Of a DNA stretch of 9,234 nucleotides, positions 1-6,544 are shown in pieces. Numbering within the stretch: position 1 is the first letter of the stretch; each line of letters starts with the position of its first letter. The translations under genes and the position numbers were made by a program. The notes under the pieces are model-generated. The model saw only the letters and a list, made by a program, of their open reading frames with translations. It was not told where the DNA came from and ran no database searches. This DNA is from a bacterium UBP6_UBA1177 (GTDB taxonomy: Bacteria; UBP6; UBA1177): positions 1 to 9,234 of the forward strand of contig DBYV01000050.1 of the NCBI GenBank assembly GCA_002310995.1, written 5' to 3'.

Positions 1-69
1 AAATCCACTCACAACAAAAACCGCCTTGAAGCGTTCGCCCATCAGGTGAAACAGAAAATCGATCAGTAA
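1..69 (+). CDS. C-terminal end of an unidentified protein (5' truncated)
   Basis: Frame 1 is open from the window edge and reads 22 codons to a TAA at 67-69. The end of the protein reads NRLEAFAHQVKQKIDQ, a charged, probably helical tail. It lies 64 nt before the ATG of the next gene and on the same strand, so it is the natural upstream neighbour. No family can be named from so few residues. A chance open frame of this length is possible, but the helical composition and the stop just before a promoter-like stretch favour a real gene end. Confidence 0.5.
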   Translation, partial: KSTHNKNRLEAFAHQVKQKIDQ

Positions 70-79
70 AAGTAAAAAC

Positions 80-107
80 TTGCTGTTATTGCAACAAACA
101 ATATACT
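80..107 (+). promoter_or_regulatory. Candidate sigma-70-type promoter for the GAF-mutL-miaA gene run
   Basis: A TTGCTG (-35-like, three of six consensus bases) at 80-85 is followed after 16 nt by TATACT (-10-like, five of six) at 102-107. Transcription would begin near 114, leaving a leader of about 20 nt before the ATG at 134. This is the only clear gap before the four-gene run. The -35 match is weak and this is a prediction by eye. Confidence 0.35.
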
Positions 108-121
108 TCTCCGACATTGTT

Positions 122-128
122 GGGGAGG
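122..128 (+). promoter_or_regulatory. Strong ribosome binding site fixing the GAF gene start
   Basis: GGGGAGG ends 5 nt before the ATG at 134. It decides between this ATG and the in-frame TTG at 80, which has no Shine-Dalgarno sequence and would overlap the candidate promoter. The residues read from the TTG do not look like part of a conserved domain. Confidence 0.7.
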
Positions 129-133
129 ACTTC

Positions 134-1018
134 ATGAAAAATTTAAAAATCTGCACGGCAATCAGAAACAAGACCATAGAAGATGAAATTATCAAGATCA
201 TTCAAGATGCGGGATGGACACATTCAAACGTTATTATGGATGATGTTGTGAACGAACACAGGTCAGCGAATCAGGTCTTTATCATCGAAGACAACTATTC
301 ACAGATTCTGAATTTAATTGAATTTCACAATTCATGCCATCTCAACTTCATTCCGACAGTTGTTCTTTCGGCAGCTGATTCTAAGTGTAAAGAGTGGGTT
401 AAAGGGGTAAAATTTACCGAAAAATATTTTCACTGCAGTCTGATGAATTTCAGAATGATCGCCGTACAGACAATTGAAACCATGTCGGCTTTGTCAGAAG
501 CACACGACAGTATTCTGACAAACAAATACAGAAATACAGTAGCGGCAGCATTCAAAAAATCAGCTCTTGATTTCAGGACATTTCTTAACGAAATTCTTGA
601 AACGACTCTCGACATACTCTATGCGGAAAGAGGTTCAATCATGCTGATCAACGAAAAAGGCAACCTTGTTGTTGAAGCAGCAACGAAAAAACCGATTATC
701 GGCCTTGAAATTCCGCCGTGCAACGAAAATGTAGCTTGGACTGTTGTCAACACAATGAAACCGGTTTTCGTTGAAAATATCGAGAACGACACGCGCTTCA
801 AAAAGTCAGGTTCAGGCTATGCGAAAGACTATTTCATGTCGATCCCGATATTCCTCAACAAAAAAATTGCCGGCGTTTTCAACCTTTCCGATAAAATGGT
901 TTCACTGCTTTTCGACAACAGCGACTACGAAAAGGCAAACGAGCTTCTTGCAGTCCTTGAACCTTACCTTTACATCAACAAGCTGGCGAACTACATAAGA
1001 TCTCTGAAAAATCAATAG
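134..1018 (+). CDS. GAF-domain protein with degenerate receiver-like N-terminus
   Basis: This is a 294-residue soluble protein with no signal peptide or membrane segment, starting at the ATG with the strong ribosome binding site. Residues about 1-118 have the strand/helix rhythm of a response-regulator receiver: the third strand reads VFIIEDN (48-54) and a PTVVLSAAD stretch (74-82) resembles the fourth. The acidic pair expected after the first strand is missing, and E52 sits where the phospho-accepting Asp would be, so it is probably a pseudo-receiver. A helical linker leads into a GAF domain at about 150-285, with RGSIMLI (166-172), a PVFVENIENDTRF stretch (210-222) and SIPIFLNKKIAGVFNLSD (236-253), all typical of the family. 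GAF domains bind small ligands or mediate dimerisation; the ligand here cannot be told. There is no output domain (no kinase, cyclase, phosphodiesterase or DNA-binding helices), so it is more likely an adaptor or sensor partner. It is 5 nt from the next gene and probably co-transcribed with it. Confidence 0.8.
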   Translation: MKNLKICTAIRNKTIEDEIIKIIQDAGWTHSNVIMDDVVNEHRSANQVFIIEDNYSQILNLIEFHNSCHLNFIPTVVLSAADSKCKEWVKGVKFTEKYFHCSLMNFRMIAVQTIETMSALSEAHDSILTNKYRNTVAAAFKKSALDFRTFLNEILETTLDILYAERGSIMLINEKGNLVVEAATKKPIIGLEIPPCNENVAWTVVNTMKPVFVENIENDTRFKKSGSGYAKDYFMSIPIFLNKKIAGVFNLSDKMVSLLFDNSDYEKANELLAVLEPYLYINKLANYIRSLKNQ

Positions 1019-1023
1019 CGGCA

Positions 1024-2301
1024 ATGTCCAAAAACCCGTTGCTTTTAAAAATTGTATCCGTTGCCATTTACCTGACAGCCTTCCTATCTGTCTGCCTTTT
1101 CGTCAACACGCAGATGCACAAATACGACTATTTCATCTATCTTTATGGCGATTCTACTGCTCCGGGCTCGAAGGCCTTGGTCAAGGTTCTGTCGCGTGAC
1201 GGAGAACTTGTTTCGAATCCGACTGTCTATGTCAACGGCGTTAAGCAGTTTTCCTCGCTCATCGATCTGCGTCCCGACATGAAAGAAATAAAAATTGTTT
1301 TCGGTACGACAGAAGCCGTGTTTCCACTAAAATACAAAAATGTCACGGATTATCATTTTGTTCCGCAGAAAAAACTCCGTCCGACAAAACTGGAAGCTGA
1401 AAAAGCGAAAATCGTAAATGTCGGAAACAGAAAAATTTTCCTTCTTCCAGAAAATTTCAGAGCTGTTTCAGAGTTTGAAACGACCGTAGGTTTATACTGC
1501 ACCGAAAACGACAAACCGTGCTCCGAAACTTCGATATTCCTTGACGGTTCACAGCAGGAACTGAAGAACGGATTTATGAAATTCACAACCGTTTTCGGAA
1601 AGGATCAGGGAGTCAACGTCTCGTTTGAAAACGGCGACAACGGCTACATTCCAGTTCCGTATCCCGGAAAAATGTTCAAGTTCTACAAAACGCAGAATTC
1701 GCTCACCCTTGCCTCTCTCAGTGACACCAGAAATGTTCATATCGACTGTTTCAACGATGGCAAATGGATAGGCACGGATATAGTTTCTGTCGGATACGAA
1801 GGACTGGTCCTGCCTGAACCCTACTCCAGATGCGACACGGTGCAGGCAAGCATGAATTCGGCTTCTCCCGGAACCATGTCCGCGGTTCTTTCAAGCGCGA
1901 AAAATCTTAATGGAAATATCGATGACCCCTACTTTACACAGTTATCGAAAGCTCTTCCGGAATTTTCGCCATCGGCGCAGAGATTTTTCGTCACTTCATA
2001 CAACTCCTCTTTTTTTCAGCCTCTTTCAATGATTTTTTCAGGCGAAAAACTTGAAAAAGATTTCAATGCGGCACGCGAGAAAGAGCTTTCGGCATACCGC
2101 ATAATGCTTATAATATCGTCGATCCTCGGTTTCGCCCTCTTCGCCTACATCATGTTCAAAAACATCAAAGTCGTTGAGGACGAAGACGGCGAAGTAATCT
2201 CAAACTCACTTGCTAAACAGCGGGTAATTGCAATCTGTGCGCTTGCGTTTTTTGCGCTTTTTATACTCGGTCTATTATATTTTCTTAACAATCTGGCGTA
2301 A
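1024..2301 (+). CDS. Unrecognised membrane protein, large extracytoplasmic region, three TM segments
   Basis: I do not recognise this 425-residue protein. One hydrophobic segment lies near the N-terminus (about 7-27), and two lie at the C-terminus (about 358-378 and 400-421), separated by an acidic loop containing VVEDEDGE. By the positive-inside rule, residues 28-357 would lie outside the inner membrane and the 379-399 loop in the cytoplasm. The outer region looks beta-rich and may hold Ig- or macroglobulin-like sandwich domains: TAPGSKALVKVLSRDGE (45-61) resembles the opening of such a domain, and similar runs recur near 150-200 and 225-260. That comparison is by eye only. Four cysteines (C159, C166, C242, C270) could form disulphides there. 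No catalytic motif is visible. The ATG follows the GAF gene stop by 5 nt with no good Shine-Dalgarno sequence, so translation may be coupled. It ends 6 nt before mutL. Confidence 0.7.
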   Translation: MSKNPLLLKIVSVAIYLTAFLSVCLFVNTQMHKYDYFIYLYGDSTAPGSKALVKVLSRDGELVSNPTVYVNGVKQFSSLIDLRPDMKEIKIVFGTTEAVFPLKYKNVTDYHFVPQKKLRPTKLEAEKAKIVNVGNRKIFLLPENFRAVSEFETTVGLYCTENDKPCSETSIFLDGSQQELKNGFMKFTTVFGKDQGVNVSFENGDNGYIPVPYPGKMFKFYKTQNSLTLASLSDTRNVHIDCFNDGKWIGTDIVSVGYEGLVLPEPYSRCDTVQASMNSASPGTMSAVLSSAKNLNGNIDDPYFTQLSKALPEFSPSAQRFFVTSYNSSFFQPLSMIFSGEKLEKDFNAAREKELSAYRIMLIISSILGFALFAYIMFKNIKVVEDEDGEVISNSLAKQRVIAICALAFFALFILGLLYFLNNLA

Positions 2302-2307
2302 CGAATC

Positions 2308-4212
2308 ATGGGAATAATCAGACAACTTTCGGAAACGATAATCAACAAGATCGCGGCCGGCGAAGTAGTTGAAAGACCTGCTTCGATAGTAAAAGAACTT
2401 ATTGAAAACAGTCTCGATGCCGGGGCTAAAAATATCGAAATAGAAATTGAAAGCGGCGGCAAAAAACACATTTTAGTACGCGACGACGGCTGTGGAATGA
2501 GTGAAGACGACCTTTTCATGGCGCTTGAAAGCCACGCGACGAGCAAACTTACAAAAATCGAAGACCTGGAAGATCTCACCACAATGGGCTTTCGCGGCGA
2601 AGCTGTTCCTTCGATAGCCGCCGTAACAAAGTTTTCGATTGCAAGTGCGCAGAATAACGGTGACGGTTTTAAAATTCTCTCAAAAAACAATTCTGTCATC
2701 AAAAGCATGCCTGTTTCGATGCCTAAAGGAACCGAAATCGTCGCTGACGACATTTTCTTCAATATTTCTGCACGCAGAAAATTCCTGAAGGAAGAAAAAA
2801 CCGAGTACAGCAAAATACGAGAACTGGTCACCAATTTTGCAGTGGCCTACTACAAAACCGCTTTTTCATTCAAAAGCGATTCAAGGATAGTATTCAGCTA
2901 CCCGGCAGCCAATTCGCAGCTTGAAAGAATCTCTTCAGTATGGAGAATATCAAAAGAACTCATCGGCGTTGCGGAAGCATCGCATCAGGACACTGTTTCA
3001 ATAAAGGCCTTTATCCCGAGTCCGCTTGAATCGGTTCCAAACCATTCTGTAATAACGGTAAACGGCAGAATTATTTCCGACCGCGCCGTAAATTCAGCGG
3101 TTTTCAGCACTTTCAGAGATGCTGTCGGGGGAGAATTCAAATCTCCGGTAATGCTTTTCATAAAAACAGATCCGCACTTTGTCGATGTAAATGTCCATCC
3201 CGCGAAATTAGAAGTACGCTTTCTCAATACTTCGCTTGTCACCTCGCTGATAAGAGAGGCTATACTCAAAGCCTTTCAATCCATCAGAAACGGCAAAAAA
3301 GAAGAAACAAAAACTGACCCCATGTCAGTACAAAACCTCTTTCCAGAGTATGTTTCGCGTAGTACAGAAGTGCAAACCACAACTGAAAACAGCACAAAAC
3401 CCCTATACAATGCTGAGTCACACAATAACGACGGGCTCATTCATGGAAAAATTTCTGTAAAACCACCTTTCGATGCAGGTTTCGGCAGAATTTACGAACC
3501 CGACCGCAAAAATTACGACAAACCTTTTATCGTAAAGGAACACGAAACAGACTATACCCCCGCTAAACATACAATTGAAACCTCTGATCAGACTTACATT
3601 CCCGAACCGGAACACGGCAACCTTTTCGGCATGAAAATAAGGGACTACAAAAAAATCGGAGTTGTGTTCGGTGTATACCTCGTAATTGAAATGAAAGATA
3701 AAATCGTCTTTCTTGACCAGCACGCTGCTCACGAAAGAATAACTTACACCAGGCTGAAAAACGCGCTTGCACTTAACAACGGACTTTCGCAGGAACTGAT
3801 TTCCCCGCTTTTGATACGGCTTTCCCCGACCGAGGCAGCAACTCTTGAAGAAAACAAAGACAAATTCAGAAAAGCAGGCTTTATAATTGATCTTTTCGAC
3901 GAAAATTCGGCAACGTTGCGTGCTACTCCGGCACTCGGTTTCGAAACCGACTGGGAAAAAGTTGTAAAGGAGATTCTCGGTGAATTTTCAGAATACGCAG
4001 GCTCGCAGGAAATGGAACAGTTTTTTGTATCGCATTTGTCGCAAAAGGCCTGCAAAGCCTCGGTTAGACGCAACGATGTGCTTGCCGATGAGGAAATTGA
4101 TTCACTTATTGACGCGGTCAACAAAAGTGATTTCATATCGTGTCCGCACGGTCGTCCGTTTTTCTTCATAATGACAAAAAACGAATTTGAGAAAAAAGTG
4201 CAGAGACGATGA
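2308..4212 (+). CDS. mutL: DNA mismatch repair protein MutL
   Basis: MutL couples mismatch recognition by MutS to strand removal. At 634 residues it has the usual length and architecture. The N-terminal GHKL ATPase shows the IAAGEVVERPAS stretch (15-26), catalytic E30 in KELIENSLDAGA, DDGCGM (59-64), HATSKL (76-81) and GFRGEAV (94-100). A variable linker at about 330-450 leads to a C-terminal dimerisation and endonuclease domain: DQHAAHE (470-476), ACKASVRR (581-588) and CPHGRP (612-617), the metal-site motifs of nicking MutL proteins as in Bacillus, unlike E. coli MutL. The last Glu of the DQHA(X)2E(X)4E motif is T481. QELISP (495-500) lies where Bacillus MutL carries its beta-clamp-binding motif. 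The ATG is supported by the family start (GIIRQL) although no clear Shine-Dalgarno sequence precedes it. The stop overlaps miaA by 4 nt. No mutS is in the window. Confidence 0.97.
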   Translation: MGIIRQLSETIINKIAAGEVVERPASIVKELIENSLDAGAKNIEIEIESGGKKHILVRDDGCGMSEDDLFMALESHATSKLTKIEDLEDLTTMGFRGEAVPSIAAVTKFSIASAQNNGDGFKILSKNNSVIKSMPVSMPKGTEIVADDIFFNISARRKFLKEEKTEYSKIRELVTNFAVAYYKTAFSFKSDSRIVFSYPAANSQLERISSVWRISKELIGVAEASHQDTVSIKAFIPSPLESVPNHSVITVNGRIISDRAVNSAVFSTFRDAVGGEFKSPVMLFIKTDPHFVDVNVHPAKLEVRFLNTSLVTSLIREAILKAFQSIRNGKKEETKTDPMSVQNLFPEYVSRSTEVQTTTENSTKPLYNAESHNNDGLIHGKISVKPPFDAGFGRIYEPDRKNYDKPFIVKEHETDYTPAKHTIETSDQTYIPEPEHGNLFGMKIRDYKKIGVVFGVYLVIEMKDKIVFLDQHAAHERITYTRLKNALALNNGLSQELISPLLIRLSPTEAATLEENKDKFRKAGFIIDLFDENSATLRATPALGFETDWEKVVKEILGEFSEYAGSQEMEQFFVSHLSQKACKASVRRNDVLADEEIDSLIDAVNKSDFISCPHGRPFFFIMTKNEFEKKVQRR

Positions 4213-5105
4213 CGCTTATATTCATTTTAGGCCCGACAGCATCAGGAAAAACCAAACTTTCAGTTGAACTTGCAAAAAAAGTCAACGGGGAAATCATAGG
4301 CGCCGATTCAGTCCAAATATATAAAGATTTAGTTATCGGGTCAGCCGCACCTACCGAAGAAGAAATGCAGGAAATTCCGCATCACCTCATCGGAATACGC
4401 GATCTGAAAGACGAAATCAGCGCCGGAATCTACATAGAATCGGCTCTTCCGATAATCGACAAAATAGAAAAATCCGGCAAAACACCGATAGTTGTCGGCG
4501 GCACCAATTTTTATGTCGATGCTCTGATAAACGGCCTTTCGCCTGTTCCCGCGGCAGACGAAGAGACAATGAACACTTTTGAAGAGGAGTTCAGCCGTTT
4601 TTCAACTGAGGAACTTTTTGCAGAACTCCAACAAACAGATCCCGAATGGGCATCAAAAATATCTTCGCCGAACGACAGACAGCGGATAAAACGCGGGCTT
4701 TTCGTAGCGAAAACTACTGAAAAAACTCTCTCCGAATGGAACAGAATGGGGAGAATCAACGCTTACAAAGGAGATTTTCTCGCTCTTGGAATCGAAATGG
4801 AACGCGAAAAACTTTACGAAAGAATCAACCTCAGAACTCACATAATGCTTAAATCAGGACTTATCGATGAAGTCCGCGCAATTAACGGAAAAGGGTTCAG
4901 TTCCGAAAACTGCAAAGCCCTCGCGTCAATCGGCTACATCGAGACAGAACGCTATCTAAAAGGCAAAATCACATCAATCGAAGAACTTCAGGAGCTTATC
5001 GCGCAGAATACAAGACACCTTGCGAAAAGACAGCTGACATGGCTTAGAAACCGTGATTATGTTTTGTGGAAAAAACCTGAAGAAATCTTAGAGCTTAAAT
5101 TCTGA
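4209..5105 (+). CDS. miaA: tRNA dimethylallyltransferase MiaA
   Basis: MiaA transfers a dimethylallyl group from dimethylallyl diphosphate to N6 of A37 in tRNAs that read codons starting with U, improving codon-anticodon pairing; it acts in the cytoplasm. The 298-residue length is normal. Visible motifs are the P-loop GPTASGKT (8-15), DSVQIYKDLVIGSAAPT (33-49, family DSxQVYxxLDIGTAKPT), VVGGTNFYVDAL (95-106), NDRQRIKR (155-162), a region around ERINLRTHIMLKSGLIDEV (204-222), SIGYIE (240-245) and TRHLAKRQLTWLRN (268-281). All key regions are intact. The ATG lies inside the end of mutL (ATGA overlap), suggesting translational coupling. It is the last gene of the plus-strand run and meets the minus-strand barrel gene after only 4 nt. 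No hfq, the usual enterobacterial next gene, follows. Confidence 0.97.
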   Translation: MTLIFILGPTASGKTKLSVELAKKVNGEIIGADSVQIYKDLVIGSAAPTEEEMQEIPHHLIGIRDLKDEISAGIYIESALPIIDKIEKSGKTPIVVGGTNFYVDALINGLSPVPAADEETMNTFEEEFSRFSTEELFAELQQTDPEWASKISSPNDRQRIKRGLFVAKTTEKTLSEWNRMGRINAYKGDFLALGIEMEREKLYERINLRTHIMLKSGLIDEVRAINGKGFSSENCKALASIGYIETERYLKGKITSIEELQELIAQNTRHLAKRQLTWLRNRDYVLWKKPEEILELKF

Positions 5106-5109
5106 AAAA

Positions 5110-6411
5110 TTACTGAAGAGTCTTTTCGAGTTCGTAGAATACCGAGAGGTAAAGAGCGTTTGAAACCTGCCAGTCACGAACAACTGCGTAGTCCTTCTTG
5201 ACATTGAGTTCATAGTTGAAAGCAACATATTTGTGAACATTAAAGTCAAGTCTGAAGCGGGTTTCGAACTGAAGAGCATCTTTCCATTTGAATTCATCTT
5301 CAGGATCAGCTTTGTAGTTCTCTTTCGTGTCATCCGGCATATAGAACGGCATAACTACTTTTGCCATAAGGTCATATGAAACTACTCTGTTCTTAAGGAA
5401 ACCTTTGAGAGAAAGTCCAGCTTCGCCGCCGACTTCGTAAACATTGCTGAGTCCTTTGAAATCAAGTTCTTCGGTATCGCCATCGTCAGCAAGAACGAGG
5501 GTGTCACCGACAAAAACTTCTCTGCCTGCAAGACCGGCGTAGATTTCAAGGTTAGCATCTTCTCTTTCTACCGGACGAACAAAAATACCAGTTCCTTCAG
5601 TGAGGTAGAGAGGTTTGCCAGGTTCTGCAGTTTTGAATTTTCTCTTACCTTTTTCATTTCTTGTTTTGTCGCCTTTTACAAGATAGTCAGTATCTTCGTT
5701 ACGATAGTCGTATCCCGGAAGGAAGTGGGTTTCGAGACCGGCTTTCAAATAGTAACCTGCAATCTTGTGGAACATAAGGTTGTAACGAAAATCAAACTTG
5801 AAAAGGTCGTTTGCGATTACCCATCCGTCGAATGCGGGAGTGTAGCTTACGCCCTCTTTCCAGTTGAGGTCGGTAAGAACTTCGTGGATTTCCTTTTTGT
5901 ACTTGTAGTTAAAAACAATGTTTGCATCCGTCTGGAAGTAGTGGCCGTCAGTTTTTCCTGCAACGGAATGGTTGTGCATGTAGCTTGCCGAAAGCTGAGG
6001 TTTGAAATAGAAAAAGTGATGCGGATCAGCAACCGGAGCTTCTTCTGCCGGAGCATCGCATTTCGGGCAGTTGCAGTTGTCAGCCGGTGCTTCAGCGGTA
6101 GCGTCTGCTGCAGGAGCTTCTTCAGCCGGTGCTTCTTCTTTTGCAGGTTCTTCAGCCGGAGCTGCCTGCTCAGCCGGTGCTTCTTCTTTCGCGGGTTCTT
6201 CAGCCGGAGCTGCCTGCTCTGCAGGAGCTTCTTCTTTTGCGGGTTCTTCTGCCGGAGCTGCCTGTTCTGCTGCAGGAGCTTCTTCTGCAGGTGCAGCCTG
6301 TTCAGCGGCAGGCTGGTTTTCATCAGCAGCAGGAGCTTCTGCCGGAGCTTCCTGAGCTGTCAAAGAAACAAAAATAAAAATAAACGAAAGCATAAACATA
6401 AAGCGTTTCAT
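5110..6411 (-). CDS. Secreted outer-membrane beta-barrel-like protein with Ala/Glu/Pro-rich linker
   Basis: This 433-residue protein starts with MKRF and a hydrophobic core, a classic signal peptide with likely cleavage after LTA (residue 19) or Q20. Residues about 21-130 are almost entirely Ala, Glu, Pro, Lys and Gln, a low-complexity, acidic, probably extended segment including three 16-residue repeats (48-95) and a CNCPKC cluster (113-118). From about 133 on, alternating polar/aromatic stretches suggest beta strands (FFYFKPQLSASYMH, FKFDFRYNLMFH, YYLKAGLETHFLPGY, LQFETRFRLDFNVH), and the C-terminus (YLSVFYELEKTLQ) is like the final strand of an outer-membrane barrel. Function is unknown: a porin, a structural envelope protein or a DUF3078-like barrel would all fit. 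The Pro/Ala linker recalls those tying OmpA/OprF-type proteins to the cell wall, but no OmpA domain is seen. The ATG is fixed by an AGGAGG 5 nt upstream. Confidence 0.7.
   Translation of the reverse strand: MKRFMFMLSFIFIFVSLTAQEAPAEAPAADENQPAAEQAAPAEEAPAAEQAAPAEEPAKEEAPAEQAAPAEEPAKEEAPAEQAAPAEEPAKEEAPAEEAPAADATAEAPADNCNCPKCDAPAEEAPVADPHHFFYFKPQLSASYMHNHSVAGKTDGHYFQTDANIVFNYKYKKEIHEVLTDLNWKEGVSYTPAFDGWVIANDLFKFDFRYNLMFHKIAGYYLKAGLETHFLPGYDYRNEDTDYLVKGDKTRNEKGKRKFKTAEPGKPLYLTEGTGIFVRPVEREDANLEIYAGLAGREVFVGDTLVLADDGDTEELDFKGLSNVYEVGGEAGLSLKGFLKNRVVSYDLMAKVVMPFYMPDDTKENYKADPEDEFKWKDALQFETRFRLDFNVHKYVAFNYELNVKKDYAVVRDWQVSNALYLSVFYELEKTLQ
6127..6270 (-). repeat. Three tandem 48-bp in-frame repeats in the barrel protein linker
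   Basis: Residues 48-63, 64-79 and 80-95 of the barrel protein are three identical copies of AEQAAPAEEPAKEEAP. At the DNA level the 48-bp units differ by only a few, silent changes (for example tttgcaggt versus ttcgcgggt). A partial unit precedes (36-46) and degenerate pieces follow (96-100 and 120-126). Because 48 is divisible by three, loss or gain of a unit would keep the frame. The pattern suggests recent duplication by slippage or recombination, with selection on composition. Confidence 0.9.
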
Positions 6412-6416
6412 CTTTT

Positions 6417-6422
6417 CCTCCT
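6417..6422 (-). promoter_or_regulatory. Consensus ribosome binding site of the barrel protein gene
   Basis: On the minus strand AGGAGG ends 5 nt before the ATG at 6411. It is a full match to the anti-Shine-Dalgarno consensus, stronger than at the plus-strand genes except the GAF gene, and fits a highly translated envelope protein. Confidence 0.8.
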
Positions 6423-6449
6423 AAAAGAAAACAAAAAAATAACGGCGGA

Positions 6450-6478
6450 AATATACACAAAAAAAATATTTTTGCAAA
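6450..6478 (-). promoter_or_regulatory. Candidate promoter of the barrel protein gene
   Basis: The minus strand reads TTTGCA (6478-6473, four of six consensus -35 bases), a 17-nt spacer containing a run of eight T, then TATATT (6455-6450, five of six -10 bases). Transcription would start near 6443 with a leader of about 30 nt. An alternative pair is TTGAGT (6490-6485) and TATTTT (6468-6463) with a 16-nt spacer. The 133-bp gap is very AT-rich, so chance matches are easy, but a separate promoter is expected given the gap. Confidence 0.4.
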
Positions 6479-6544
6479 TTTTTTACTCAATTCTTTGCTA
6501 AATTTTGCAGATTTTTTATAAAGTTATGCGTAATTATATGAAAT

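Noticed and set aside
80..133. An upstream TTG start at 80 for the GAF protein
   Set aside because: No Shine-Dalgarno sequence precedes it, it overlaps the candidate promoter, and the ATG at 134 has an excellent ribosome binding site.
2145..2834. A 229-codon minus-strand open frame over the end of the membrane protein gene and mutL
   Set aside because: It lies opposite the highly conserved MutL ATPase domain, its translation is Ser/Ile-rich, and it matches no family.
6127..6270. The evenly spaced repeats considered as a CRISPR array
   Set aside because: The units are directly adjacent with no spacers and are translated in frame as a protein repeat.
5725..6501. A 258-codon open frame on the plus strand opposite the barrel gene, plus overlapping ones rich in Ser/Ala/Gly or Leu/Gln
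   Set aside because: These are mirror frames of the Ala/Glu/Pro repeats, whose codon bias suppresses stops. The translations are low-complexity or Cys/Phe-rich, without ribosome binding sites or recognisable domains.
6474..6508. Imperfect inverted repeat (gcaaattt ... aaattttgc) in the gap below the M16 gene, considered as a terminator or operator
   Set aside because: The arms are AT-rich and mismatched by one base, with a loop of about 18 nt. It would be unstable as a terminator, and such matches are expected by chance in this composition.
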